A DNA stretch of 64,000 nucleotides from an uncultured Clostridia bacterium (GTDB lineage: Bacteria; Bacillota; Clostridia; Oscillospirales; Acutalibacteraceae): the NCBI GenBank assembly GCA_947632045.1, contig CANRNQ010000001.1, forward strand, positions 62,001-126,000, read 5' to 3'. Below are positions 34,338 to 43,324 of this stretch, piece by piece (within the stretch, counting starts at the first letter, position 1; every line of letters begins with the position of its first letter). Position numbers and translations under genes: made by a program. Under the pieces are notes generated by a model. The model ran no database searches. It was not told the origin of the DNA and saw only the letters and a list, made by a program, of their open reading frames with translations.

Positions 34338-35840
34338 TCAAAGCTCCAGCCCGCTCTGAGTTTTTAAAAACGCCATCGCCTTGTCAATTATTTGCTCAAC
34401 TCCACCCGCGCTGTCACTCTCGACATTCATCGGCATTATAGGGTCGTGAACGCTGAGCCTGAGCATAAACCAGCCGTCCCCGTCCCCCTTTGTAAACGAT
34501 ACGCGCACTCCTTCGCAGCTGTCGTCGGCAACTATCCAGTTAGGCTGTGACCTTGCGTATTTGTCGAGCTCTTCAAGTATCCTGTTCCCGCGGGCTTTGA
34601 AGTCTTTTTCAAGTATTTTAAAGCGAAGCTCTCGGCTCTCGACGGGCTCCCTGAGCTTTTCTATGAGCGACTCAAGGCTTTTGCCCTCGCGCTTGAGGCA
34701 CGCCATCTTGATTATGAGCTTTGTGCAGAGATACGCCCCGTCGTCGAGAAAGTAGTTCTCCCTCATGGCGGCGTGCCCCGACGTTTCTATTGCAAGCGGG
34801 CAGTTTACCCCCTCGCCGTTCAGGCGGATAGCCTCGTTTATGACATTCTTATATCCTCGCTTAAAGCGGCAGTGTGTTCCCGCAAGCTCGCCCTCGATGA
34901 AGTCCTTAAGCCCCGCCGAGGTCGTAGAATCTGTGACGACCGTGCCGCCGGGCTCGTTTTCAAGAGCTATCGCCGCCGCCATCGCCACAAGGCGGTTGCG
35001 GTTTATTTCACGGCCTGTGCAGTCTACCGCTCCGCCCCTGTCAACGTCCGTGTCAAATATAACTCCCATATCGGCGTTTGAGTCGAGAACGGCTCTGCTT
35101 ATCGAGGCCATAGCGTCGCTGTCCTCCGGGTTCGGAATGTGGTTCGGGAACATTCCGTCCGGTTCGAGAAAACAGCTTCCGCTCGTGTCCGCGCCGAGGG
35201 GCGCTAAAACCTTGTCGGCGTAAAATCCGCCCGCGCCGTTTCCGGCGTCCACGACTATTTTAAAGCCCTTGAGCGGGTGCTCGTGATCCTCGGCGTTTAC
35301 CTCGCGGCATATCATATCCCTAAGCCGCGCCGAGTAAGCGCTCATATAGTCGGTCGGAATTATCTCGCCTCTGTCCGAAGCGGCCGGCGTATCGCCGTTT
35401 TGAGCGTATAGAAGTATCTCCTCAATATCGCTTCCCTCAAGGCCTCCGTCTATCGTGAAGAATTTCAGGCCGTTGCGGTTAAATGGGTGGTGGCTCGCCG
35501 TTATCTGCAACGCGCCGTCGCAGCCGAGGTCAACCGTGGTCATAAACATCGACGGGGTCGAGGCAAGTCCGCAGTCAAGCACCCTTACTCCCACGCTTTT
35601 CATAACGTCGGCGCAGTACCCGAGAATAGCCGGACCCGATATGCGGCTGTCGCGTCCGACGGATATAACAAGGTCGTGCGGCGACTTGTCGCACTTTTTT
35701 GAAAGCCAAAGTATAAAGCCCGCGCACATGGCGCGCACTGCCGGCTCGGTGAGGTTTACGCTCTGCCCCTCTACGCCCTCGGAGGCGACTCCTCTGATAT
35801 CGGTGCCGCTTTTAAATTGTTTCCACTGCTCGTTAAGCAT
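34338..35840 (-). CDS. Phosphomannomutase/phosphoglucomutase family enzyme
   Basis: The 500-residue alpha-D-phosphohexomutase interconverts hexose-6- and hexose-1-phosphates. The phosphoserine loop is ITASHHPFNRNG, the family TASHNP motif with His for Asn. The metal loop is FDTDVDRGG, a variant of DGDGDR. The sugar-specificity loop is ETSGHAAM, and the C-terminal phosphate-binding domain includes DDSCEGVRVSF. The ETSGH loop is typical of phosphomannomutase/phosphoglucomutase rather than GlmM, so a role with glucosamine-phosphate is only possible. The start follows a weak ribosome site, with a promoter about 70 bases upstream. Confidence 0.88.
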   Translation of the reverse strand: MLNEQWKQFKSGTDIRGVASEGVEGQSVNLTEPAVRAMCAGFILWLSKKCDKSPHDLVISVGRDSRISGPAILGYCADVMKSVGVRVLDCGLASTPSMFMTTVDLGCDGALQITASHHPFNRNGLKFFTIDGGLEGSDIEEILLYAQNGDTPAASDRGEIIPTDYMSAYSARLRDMICREVNAEDHEHPLKGFKIVVDAGNGAGGFYADKVLAPLGADTSGSCFLEPDGMFPNHIPNPEDSDAMASISRAVLDSNADMGVIFDTDVDRGGAVDCTGREINRNRLVAMAAAIALENEPGGTVVTDSTTSAGLKDFIEGELAGTHCRFKRGYKNVINEAIRLNGEGVNCPLAIETSGHAAMRENYFLDDGAYLCTKLIIKMACLKREGKSLESLIEKLREPVESRELRFKILEKDFKARGNRILEELDKYARSQPNWIVADDSCEGVRVSFTKGDGDGWFMLRLSVHDPIMPMNVESDSAGGVEQIIDKAMAFLKTQSGLEL

Positions 35841-35907
35841 AAAAAATTCACTATCCTCTCAATCAAGATTTCCGTGCAGGCAATTATTACTAAAGATTTA
35901 CTTTATA

Positions 35908-35936
35908 ATTATACACATTTTCAGCGGCAATTTAAA
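35908..35936 (-). promoter_or_regulatory. Putative promoter of the phosphohexomutase gene
   Basis: Minus-strand TTTAAA (35931-35936) and TATAAT (35908-35913) with a 17-base spacer. The -35 box is weak. The rest of the 494-base gap 35841-36334 holds repeat copy C and AT-rich sequence before the ABC ATPase gene. Confidence 0.5.
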
Positions 35937-36062
35937 TAGTAAAAGAGAAATTTGTAAATAATAACATTGAGAAAAATATATTCCGCTCAGCGGTGAGGCG
36001 AGGGAGGAAACTATGGGGCTGCCGCGTCTGCGCGTTTTCACCTTGTGCGAAAGCCGCAGTAT

Positions 36063-36196
36063 CGGGCGGCGACCGCAAATTCCCGCCTGCGGCGGGAATT
36101 TGCCGAAAAACGCGGCGGGGCAGGGAGCCGCCTCTCGCCGCAAAATCTTCCGCGCCGCGTTTTTCCGCGCGGCTGCGCCGCGCAGGTCGCCGCCCG
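36063..36196. repeat. GC-rich palindromic intergenic repeat, copy C
   Basis: Ends CGGGCGGCGACC and GGTCGCCGCCCG are perfectly complementary. Here the AT-containing hairpin (arms AAATTCCCGCC and GGCGGGAATTT) comes first and the GC-only hairpin (around CGCGCGGCTGCGCCGCGC) last, so this copy is inverted relative to A, B and D. Short reading frames across it are artefacts. Confidence 0.88.
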
Positions 36197-36334
36197 AACG
36201 TAGCCTCCCGCTCGATTTGGCCGAGAAACATAATGCGGCAGCCTGCCCGCCGCACCGGCAAAAGCTCAATCAAACGGAGATATAAAGATATAAAAATATA
36301 AAATTATAAAAGTAAAAAAAGGAGGAAAAACAGC

Positions 36335-37009
36335 TTGACCTTGCTTGAAATAAAGGGAGTAAGCAAAATATACGACCAGGGCGAAAACAAAATTAAGGCT
36401 CTCGACAAGGTGAGCCTTAAAATAGAGGAGGGGGAATTTGTCGCGATAGTCGGGGAAAGCGGCTCGGGTAAATCTACGCTTATGAATATACTCGGCTGCC
36501 TTGATACGCCCGACAGCGGAGAGTATTATTTGCAAAATAAAAACGTGGGCCTGCTCTCCGAGGGAGAGCTCACGAAAATAAGAAATAAAACGATAGGCTT
36601 TGTCTTCCAAAGCTTCAATCTTATCCCAAACCTTAATGCGCGTGAAAACGTGGAGCTGCCTCTGAGCTACAGAAAATTATCAAAGAGCGAAAGGCGTAAG
36701 CTTGCGCTAAAAGCTCTCGGCGAGGTGGGACTTTGCGACAGAGCCGAGCATAGACCCTCGCAGCTTTCCGGAGGGCAGCAGCAGAGAGTGGCGATAGCGA
36801 GAGCGATAGCGGCTCAGCCGCCGCTCATACTGGCGGACGAGCCGACGGGTAACCTCGACACGAGGAGTGAAAACGAGGTCATAAGGATACTGAATAAGCT
36901 CAACCAAAGCGGAAAAACGGTGGTCGTTATAACGCACGGCAAGAAGCTCGCGAGAATAGCGGGGAGAAGAATAACGATAAGGGACGGCAAAATAGCGGGA
37001 GGAAATTGA
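36335..37009 (+). CDS. ABC transporter ATP-binding protein (MacB/LolD type), orphan
   Basis: The 224-residue protein starts at a TTG behind a perfect AAAGGAGG. Walker A is GESGSGKSTLMN, the signature LSGGQQQRVAIARA, Walker B LILADEPTGNLD, and the H-loop VVVITHGKK. The D-loop and the GNLDTRSENEV segment place it with the MacB/LolD/FtsE-like group, which powers extrusion or lipoprotein-release permeases. No permease gene lies on either side; the next gene is on the opposite strand behind a terminator. It must work with a permease encoded elsewhere or is the survivor of a broken operon. Confidence 0.92.
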   Translation: MTLLEIKGVSKIYDQGENKIKALDKVSLKIEEGEFVAIVGESGSGKSTLMNILGCLDTPDSGEYYLQNKNVGLLSEGELTKIRNKTIGFVFQSFNLIPNLNARENVELPLSYRKLSKSERRKLALKALGEVGLCDRAEHRPSQLSGGQQQRVAIARAIAAQPPLILADEPTGNLDTRSENEVIRILNKLNQSGKTVVVITHGKKLARIAGRRITIRDGKIAGGN

Positions 37010-37138
37010 ACTTGCCCGTCGAAAATCGCCGTGTAAAACAGCGGCAAAAGGCCGCTTCGGACAAAATGCCGGGCAAGTCGGTGCGCCGCAATAGCTTTTT
37101 TAATTTTTATATTGAAGCGTTGTCCAAAAATACAAAAA

Positions 37139-37171
37139 GGGCTCTCTGTGTGAAAAACACACGGAGAGCCC
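37139..37171 (-). terminator. Terminator of the YbjQ-family gene
   Basis: GGGCTCTCTGTGTG (37139-37152) pairs with CACACGGAGAGCCC (37158-37171), with one G-T pair, over an A-rich loop. Read on the minus strand it is followed by TTTTTGTATTTTT. Confidence 0.85.
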
Positions 37172-37211
37172 CTGCTTGCCGAAAATATAATCACAAAAAC
37201 ATCGCTTGAAA

Positions 37212-37523
37212 TCAAATGAATTTTACCGCCGTGCCATAGGCGAGTATTTCCGCCGCACCCTGAGTTATGGAGTTCGTAACATAGCGCATACACACTATCG
37301 CGTCCGCGCCGATTTGAGCGGCCTGCTGTATCATGCGCTCGGTCGCTACCTGACGGGCGTTTGAGAGCATTTCATTGTATGAGCTAAGCTCCCCGCCGAC
37401 GAGGTTCTTGAAGCCCGCCAGGAAGTCCTTCCCTATGTGTACGCTCTGTACGGTGTTGCCCATTACAAGCCCAAGCTCGGTGAAACGCCTGCCTTCGATA
37501 TCATCTCTTGTGGTTAACAGCAT
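37212..37523 (-). CDS. YbjQ/UPF0145 family protein
   Basis: The 103-residue protein is full length for the UPF0145 (YbjQ) family. Landmarks are GLVMGNTVQSVHIGKDF, the helix LSSYNEMLSNARQVATERMIQQAAQIGADAIV and the end EILAYGTAVKF. The family forms a pentameric ring and was named a putative heavy-metal binding domain, but its function remains open. The ATG follows GGGGGTATTTTT. It is monocistronic with its own terminator. Confidence 0.92.
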   Translation of the reverse strand: MLLTTRDDIEGRRFTELGLVMGNTVQSVHIGKDFLAGFKNLVGGELSSYNEMLSNARQVATERMIQQAAQIGADAIVCMRYVTNSITQGAAEILAYGTAVKFI

Positions 37524-37655
37524 AAAAATACCCCCTGAGTTTTATATCCTTATCGAATTATAGCATATATAAAAGAGGAAAAACAAGCAAAAATCGAAAA
37601 TAGAAAATTATAAATTCGTTCCGTCAAAGAGGAGCTTTTCTGATATTGACCGCCG

Positions 37656-38504
37656 TCAGCGGGAGCGCCTTTTCTTAAGCCAAACGACGAGGAGCGCCGC
37701 GCCGAGCAGTAGTACGAAGGCGGCGATTACTATTATCCACACAAGGCCGTTGCCGTCTGAGCTTGAGCTTGAATTTGAGCCGGAGGCGCTGTTTACAGCG
37801 TTTTTGTCGGCTGAGCTCAAGTCGGAGGAGTCCTCTGTTTTATCGCCTTTGCTTTCTGAGCTTGAAGCACCGTCCTCAGCTTCGTCAGAGTCGCCGCTTA
37901 TCTGCGCCGAGGACGAGCCCTTGTCGTTTGAAGAAGAATCTGATGCTTCGGCTCCGCCGGACTGCGTTTGCGCGCTGTTTATTTGAGATTGCAAGGAGGA
38001 CGAAGAGTCCTGCGATGGGGCGACAACCTCTATGACTCCCTTTGAAAGCTCAAATACGACGCTTTCTATATCATAATTTAAAATGTCCTGATCAAGCGTT
38101 ATTTCCGATTTGCCTGAAGCGGGCATTTTTTTGATCTCAAATGTGAGGGTGGCCAAAACTCCGTTCACCTTAAAATTTTCCGGAGCCAAATCATTGACCC
38201 AGCATAAGCCGTAGGGGCTGGTTTCAAAATTATCGCTGTGGGTTACTCCGTCGAGCAGACCGCCGTCCTTTACGCTTTTTAAGCTCAGCACGTCCGTGTC
38301 GTAATTTACATAAAGATTTGCCGATACAAAGCCCGGGTTCCCCGACATGGTCACGCTGATATCAACAGTATCTCCCAACTGCCCCTTGGCCGAACCAAGG
38401 GCTATTACGGGCTTTTCCGCTGCCGCCGCCGTCATGCAAGCGGGCAGCGCCGAAAGCAGCGCGAGCATAAACGTAAGAATCAAATTGAAAATTTTTCTGT
38501 TCAT
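37656..38504 (-). CDS. Membrane-anchored cohesin-domain protein
   Basis: The 282-residue protein has a signal peptide (about 1-29, cut near AAAAEK) and one cohesin domain (about 32-163: VIALGSAKGQLGDTVDISVTMSG through FELSKGVIEV). A Ser/Asp-rich linker (about 165-245) and a C-terminal membrane helix (GLVWIIVIAAFVLLLGAALLVVW) with a basic tail KKRRSR complete it. There is no LPXTG motif. This is the build of a single-cohesin anchoring scaffoldin that holds dockerin-bearing enzymes or binding proteins at the cell surface. A dockerin protein is encoded 2 kb away on the same strand. Whether the two bind each other cannot be read from sequence. Confidence 0.9.
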   Translation of the reverse strand: MNRKIFNLILTFMLALLSALPACMTAAAAEKPVIALGSAKGQLGDTVDISVTMSGNPGFVSANLYVNYDTDVLSLKSVKDGGLLDGVTHSDNFETSPYGLCWVNDLAPENFKVNGVLATLTFEIKKMPASGKSEITLDQDILNYDIESVVFELSKGVIEVVAPSQDSSSSLQSQINSAQTQSGGAEASDSSSNDKGSSSAQISGDSDEAEDGASSSESKGDKTEDSSDLSSADKNAVNSASGSNSSSSSDGNGLVWIIVIAAFVLLLGAALLVVWLKKRRSR

Positions 38505-38640
38505 AAAACACTTTCCTTTACACTGTTTATAAAATTCTCCGCCGTCGGGAAAGCCGCGCTGTTTTTACCCTTCGCTTTTCGCTTTGCCGTTCGGCCTCTG
38601 CTTATCCATCGGGCTATCCGACCGCTTCGCTTTACGCGCC

Positions 38641-40338
38641 TTATACGGCCTTGCCGCTTTTTATCTGCTCTATATACTCTCTCACGTCGTCGGGAAGCTC
38701 CGTTTTGGGCTGGTCGTAAATCCTTCTGCCAAGCTCGCTCAGCCTGCTTTTAAGTCCGCTCAGCCTGTCGCTCGTTTTTATAAGCTCCTCGGCGCAGTAA
38801 TCCGCGCTGCCGGAGTCCCCTGCCTGATTGTAAAGATATATGCCCTGTATAAGCATATAGCAGTACTCCTCATACTCATCATAGGCAAAGGGCGCTATAT
38901 CGAATATTTTATTTTTATACTCCATAAGCTTTTCAAAGTCGCCTTGAGAATACGCCTGCCGCGCCTTTGCGCTGTAAGCTATCTGCACATATTTGTTTTG
39001 AGAAATTATCTTGTCGGCGTCTTTGCTCTGTGCGTCGATATCCTCTTCGCCTATCAATACGGAGATGTTGTTTTGAGTGTTGAAGGGGCACATAGCCTGA
39101 GCCGGTTCGCACAGCCCGAAATATGAAAGGCAAAGCGCTATTGCAAAATAAAGCGAAACAGCGCCGGAAATTATCAAGGCTGCTGCAGCGGCTGTCCTGC
39201 CCTTGAGCAGGCGAAGCTCCTTGCCTGTATCGAAATCGAGAAGAAGCAGCAGCACGAAAAACATGGCCGTGAATTGCAGGTCGAAGTCGAACATACAGTG
39301 CAATACAAAGGTTATTATGATTATCCTTTTTGCGGCGGTCGCCCGTGTGCTGAATATGGATCTTATTATTCCGGCGACAAAAAGCGCAAAGGGAACCCAG
39401 CCCACGTCGAGCATTATTTGCAAGAGGTCGTTGTGTATATACATTACGGAATACACTCCGGTCTGTATGGACTGCTGAATATAATAATAGCCCATATAGC
39501 CGAGTCCGAATGGGTTTTTGAGCAGCACGGGCAGCGCGTCGCACCAGTATAAAAGCCGGCCGACAAAGGTGCTGTCATCAAGCGAGAGCGATAGATACCT
39601 TGAAAACAGGGGATTATCTCTAAGCACCGGCAGCAGAATAAAGATAGCGGCTGCCGCCGCCGCGCAGACGGCGACTATAACTATTTTATGCTTTTTCCCC
39701 TTTTTGAAAAAGAGTATCAGTATATTTGCCGCCACCGCAAGCACAAACACCGCTCTACTGCCCGTAAGGAGCATAAGAGCGACAAGTGCGGCCGCGACCA
39801 CTGCGTCTGCAAGCCTTATTTTTTCCTTTGACAGCGCCACAAGCTCGCCCGTCAGCAAAAACAGGGCAAAGGAGTTGGGGTATTGAAAGAAGCCGCCGAG
39901 CCTGCCCGCCACCGTAAAGTAGCCGTTAAAGGCCGGTATGAGCATAAATATTGCCGACAGAGCTCCGAGCGCAAGGGCGAGATACGGCAGAGCGTTCAGC
40001 GCCGCCTCCTTCATATTTTTGTCCTGCATCAGCAAAAGCATAAAGAGCGCTGCCGGCAGAAATTTTAAAAATCCTATAAACGCCATGCCGGAATCGAGGG
40101 CGTAAAATGTTGTTATAAGATACCCGAGCAATATCGCGGTTATTGATATGCTGACTATATTTACATTAAGGGTAAGCGCCCTTGATCTTATCAGCCTGAC
40201 CGTCAGCACCGCTGAGATTAGCGCCGAAAGAGCGCAGCTTATATACTCGTTAAAGCCGCCAGACAGCAGACAGGCGAGCAGCAGCAGCGCCTGAGCCGAA
40301 TTTGAATTTTTTTTGCAAAAGGCCTTTATTTTGTCCAT
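38641..40338 (-). CDS. O-antigen ligase/Wzy-like polytopic membrane protein
   Basis: The 565-residue protein has about 11-12 hydrophobic segments in its first 420 residues and a soluble, helical C-terminal tail (about 425-565) resembling tetratricopeptide repeats (DFEKLMEYKNKIFDIAPFAYDEYEEYCYMLIQGIYLYNQ). The loop FVGRLLYWCDALPVLLKNPFGLGYMGYYYIQQ followed by YIHNDLLQIMLDVGW is the signature of the WaaL/Wzy_C family, with the essential-type His in HNDLLQ. Members polymerise or transfer glycan chains on undecaprenyl carriers. In a Gram-positive host it may act in cell-surface polysaccharide or protein glycosylation. It lies between the cohesin and dockerin genes on the same strand, which may be meaningful for surface assembly. 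Confidence 0.85.
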   Translation of the reverse strand: MDKIKAFCKKNSNSAQALLLLACLLSGGFNEYISCALSALISAVLTVRLIRSRALTLNVNIVSISITAILLGYLITTFYALDSGMAFIGFLKFLPAALFMLLLMQDKNMKEAALNALPYLALALGALSAIFMLIPAFNGYFTVAGRLGGFFQYPNSFALFLLTGELVALSKEKIRLADAVVAAALVALMLLTGSRAVFVLAVAANILILFFKKGKKHKIVIVAVCAAAAAAIFILLPVLRDNPLFSRYLSLSLDDSTFVGRLLYWCDALPVLLKNPFGLGYMGYYYIQQSIQTGVYSVMYIHNDLLQIMLDVGWVPFALFVAGIIRSIFSTRATAAKRIIIITFVLHCMFDFDLQFTAMFFVLLLLLDFDTGKELRLLKGRTAAAAALIISGAVSLYFAIALCLSYFGLCEPAQAMCPFNTQNNISVLIGEEDIDAQSKDADKIISQNKYVQIAYSAKARQAYSQGDFEKLMEYKNKIFDIAPFAYDEYEEYCYMLIQGIYLYNQAGDSGSADYCAEELIKTSDRLSGLKSRLSELGRRIYDQPKTELPDDVREYIEQIKSGKAV

Positions 40339-40356
40339 ACATACATTTCCTTTCCA

Positions 40357-40422
40357 CGCCGCCGATTTTATTTCGGCGGCGCAGAAGCAGCAAGCGGAAC
40401 GCCTTCGGCGACCGCCTGCTGC
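40357..40422. other. Tandem hairpins between the dockerin and O-antigen-ligase-like genes
   Basis: CGCCGCCG (40357-40364) pairs with CGGCGGCG (40374-40381). GCAGCAAGCGG (40387-40397) pairs with CCGCCTGCTGC (40412-40422) around an inner GCC-TTC-GGC. They lie just downstream of the dockerin gene on the minus strand, and may end or stabilise its transcript. Confidence 0.5.
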
Positions 40423-40471
40423 CTTGATTTTATTTTAATTTTTTACCGTCTATTGAGTGCGGGGCGGAATT

Positions 40472-43045
40472 TTAAGCCGCGCCTTTAACATAGGGCAGCG
40501 TTTCGTATCCTACCCACTTCGCAATATGACGCGTCAGCACCATTCTGTCCTTAGCGTCAATAAGACCGTCGGCGTTTACGTCCGCCGCAGCCTCGTTTAT
40601 GCTTTCATAGCCTTGCCACTTCGCTATATGGCGAGTGATAAACATTCTGTCCTTAGCGTCTATCGTTCCGTCGCCGTTCACGTCGCCCTTGTCGCGCCCT
40701 ATACCGAGAAGCTCGGCAGCCTTGTCAAGCTGATTTGTGCCGTCCTCGAGTGTAAATGAGGCGAACTTGTTGTCTGCGGCAAGAATATTATAAACGTCCA
40801 AAGCCGTTGTATCAAAGCTATTAACGAGGTTCGCAAGTGTATCTGAAGTCATCTTGTCAGGATTAACTGCGAGATTAATTGCTAAGTAATTCTTGATAAA
40901 CATAGCAACAATGCTTGCGCCGTCCTCTGTCGGACATATAACCTTGCCGACTACATTGCCGACTGAGGTGATTTCAATGTGAGGACCCGAAGAGGCAACG
41001 CCCTCAAACTCCGTTGCGGCCGCATATTTGTATGAGTCCACAGGATTCTCAAGCATATTGTTTTTATCTGTTTTTGCTATCTTGCCTATGCAGTCATTGT
41101 TGAGAACGCAGGCATAGGTTTGAGCGCCTGTAGAAATGCTGAAGATAATCAAATCATAAGGGCCCGTCGGAATATAATATTTAAATACGTTTTCGCCCTT
41201 TTCGGGTGCGCGTGTCATTTCCTCGCTTGAATCTTGCCAGTCATAAAGCCAAGAGCCGTCCGAACCGTAAACGTGACAATATGCCTTGAAGATACGGCCG
41301 TCTGTCGGCCACGGGCATTCCCAATAAATCGTACCGCCCTTGAAGAATGGCCTGCCCTCCTCGCCCAAGGGGTTTATACCGAGGAGCTCGGCGGCCTTGT
41401 CAAGCATTTTTGTGCCGTCGCTAAGTAAAAATGTTGGAAATTCGCTGTCCGCTGCAAGAACAGCATAAACATCCAGAGCCGTTGTATCAAAAATCGGAAT
41501 AAAATCGGCGAGCATATCGGCGGTTATTGCGTCGTTAAAGCCGAGATAGGTTTTGATAAACGCGGCTACAACATGTTCGCCATTCTCAGTCGGGCACATA
41601 AGCTTTCCGGTTATATTGCCGATTGAGGTGATTGCAAGGTGAGGCCCCGAGGAGGCAACGCCCTCGAACTCTGTTGAAGCCGCAATTCTGTTTGAATCCA
41701 AGGGATTTTCAAGCATATTGCTTTTATCGGTTTTTGCAATCTTGCCTATGCAGTCGTCGGTAAGAACACATTCGTATGTTTGAGCGCCTGTCGAAATGCT
41801 GAAGATGATCAAATCATACGGACCGGCCGGAATATCATACTTAAATACATTTTCACCCTTTTCGGGTGCGGCTGTCATTTTTTCACTTTCAGTCTGCCAG
41901 TCATAAAGCCAATAACCGTTCGAACCGTAAACGTGACAATATGCCGCGAAGCCATAGACGTTTGTCGACCACGGGCATTCCCAATAAACTGTACCGCCTC
42001 TAAAGAACGGCATACTGTTGTGCGGAAGATTTATACTACCGATCGGCGGTTCGTGAGGCGTGTTATCGGGCGGCTCAGGCGGCATGACCTCCGGCGGTAT
42101 ATAGGTATAGTCCATATCAAAGTAGGGGCTCTGCGCCTCGCCTAAGTCGTTGAGAATAAGCTCGCCGTCCTCATCTGTAAATCCCTTGTTTGTCATATCG
42201 CCGGAAATCGGGTTATAGAACTTCCAGTTTGTGACGGCTTGTTTACTTGTAATACCCGTGAGGGGATTTTCATAAAGCTTCCAGTCCCTTACATAGGTGA
42301 TACAGCCGCACAGATCAGTAACGCCTGTTGCATAGTTACCCCTATATTCGCCCGTTGAGAAGAACTCATCACTATCATAAATATCGTCGGGAATCTCAAC
42401 CTTGCTGCCGAGTACGTTAAATATTGCGTCTTGAACCTTGACGTCCTGGGTCTGCTGTGCGGCCTCGTCCTTAGCGGGATCATAGTCGTCATTGGTCGGA
42501 AGTCCGCCGTCTATACCGTTGTTCCAGATTATAGTGTTAGCGTCCGATCTGCAAAGAGCAAAATACACCTTGCCGAATACAGCCTCCGTATTAGCTGCGT
42601 ACTCGGCAATATCCTCCTCGCTTGCGCTCGGATTCATATACTCATAGTAAGTAATCATATAATCTGCGAGATTATTAGCGGGGTCGCCCGGCCAAGCTGT
42701 GTTATCCTCATATGACCCTCCGTAGAACCAGTAGAAGCCTATCTCAAAGCCCTCGTTCTTATACTTTGCGATAGCAGGGTCGAGCCACTCGTCGGGAGCA
42801 AGAAAATAATAAATCTTGTAAAGGCCGTCCCACTCCGGCCTGTTCGGGTCGGAATCGTGAAAGTCGTTGAGTATCATGCCCTCCGGCATGGGGATACCCC
42901 TTTGCCTTTCGCTGCGGGCAATGCTTGTCGAGCTTGCTTTATCGCTTTCCGCCGCCGCTGCCGTTGTCGGCGCGACGCAGAAAATTCCGAGTATCAGCGC
43001 AAGCGCAAGCAAAATGGACATACATTTGCAATTTTTAATTCTCAT
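40472..43045 (-). CDS. Secreted dockerin protein with two repeated carbohydrate-binding-like modules
   Basis: The chosen ATG (MRIKNCKCMSIL) follows AGGAGAGGAAACTT; the upstream in-frame codons have no ribosome site. The product has 857 residues: signal peptide (about 1-33), a unique Trp/Tyr-rich N-terminal region (about 50-330) with no recognised family, a Pro-rich linker, and two copies of a module of about 190 residues. Each module begins PFFxGGTxYWECPW and continues with CHVYGSxGxWLYDWQ, then GPYDLIIFSISTGAQTY, which resembles starch-binding CBM25/26-type domains. Residues 790-857 are a type I dockerin with two F-hands, DVNGDGTIDAKDRMFITRHIAKW and DVNADGLIDAKDRMVLTRHIAKW. No catalytic domain is recognised. 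It is likely a substrate-binding component of a cohesin-dockerin complex. Confidence 0.85.
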   Translation of the reverse strand: MRIKNCKCMSILLALALILGIFCVAPTTAAAAESDKASSTSIARSERQRGIPMPEGMILNDFHDSDPNRPEWDGLYKIYYFLAPDEWLDPAIAKYKNEGFEIGFYWFYGGSYEDNTAWPGDPANNLADYMITYYEYMNPSASEEDIAEYAANTEAVFGKVYFALCRSDANTIIWNNGIDGGLPTNDDYDPAKDEAAQQTQDVKVQDAIFNVLGSKVEIPDDIYDSDEFFSTGEYRGNYATGVTDLCGCITYVRDWKLYENPLTGITSKQAVTNWKFYNPISGDMTNKGFTDEDGELILNDLGEAQSPYFDMDYTYIPPEVMPPEPPDNTPHEPPIGSINLPHNSMPFFRGGTVYWECPWSTNVYGFAAYCHVYGSNGYWLYDWQTESEKMTAAPEKGENVFKYDIPAGPYDLIIFSISTGAQTYECVLTDDCIGKIAKTDKSNMLENPLDSNRIAASTEFEGVASSGPHLAITSIGNITGKLMCPTENGEHVVAAFIKTYLGFNDAITADMLADFIPIFDTTALDVYAVLAADSEFPTFLLSDGTKMLDKAAELLGINPLGEEGRPFFKGGTIYWECPWPTDGRIFKAYCHVYGSDGSWLYDWQDSSEEMTRAPEKGENVFKYYIPTGPYDLIIFSISTGAQTYACVLNNDCIGKIAKTDKNNMLENPVDSYKYAAATEFEGVASSGPHIEITSVGNVVGKVICPTEDGASIVAMFIKNYLAINLAVNPDKMTSDTLANLVNSFDTTALDVYNILAADNKFASFTLEDGTNQLDKAAELLGIGRDKGDVNGDGTIDAKDRMFITRHIAKWQGYESINEAAADVNADGLIDAKDRMVLTRHIAKWVGYETLPYVKGAA

Positions 43046-43301
43046 AAGTTTCCTCTCCTTCTTCAATGTTTTTTTATTTATAGGGTAGCCCGCCGCGGCC
43101 GCCCGTTCCTGAAAAATATTGATTTGAATAATAATTACCGAGTAGCCTCTCAAGGCTTCGCCTTTCAGGAAACTCGCATTTGCCGGAGCTTTTAACACGG
43201 AGCCATATCTCGAAGCCTATATTTTGTCAAATCAAAGCTATATATTAATAAGTTTTACATATAAAATATTAATACTTTTTTCATATATTGTCAACATTCA
43301 A

Positions 43302-43324
43302 AAAAGGGCCCGCACAGCCCTTTT
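43302..43324 (-). terminator. Terminator overlapping the stop codon of the HAD gene
   Basis: AAAAGGGC (43302-43309) pairs with GCCCTTTT (43317-43324). On the minus strand a T-run follows. The gap to the dockerin gene (43046-43301) is otherwise AT-rich and without a gene. Confidence 0.75.

Noticed and set aside
36013-36301. Overlapping 90-120 codon frames across the GC-rich repeats (also at 2743-3025, 34058-34303, 57744-58071, 61114-61444)
   Set aside because: Arg/Ala/Pro-rich translations are caused by the palindromic GC-rich repeat; there are no ribosome sites and no consistent frame between copies.
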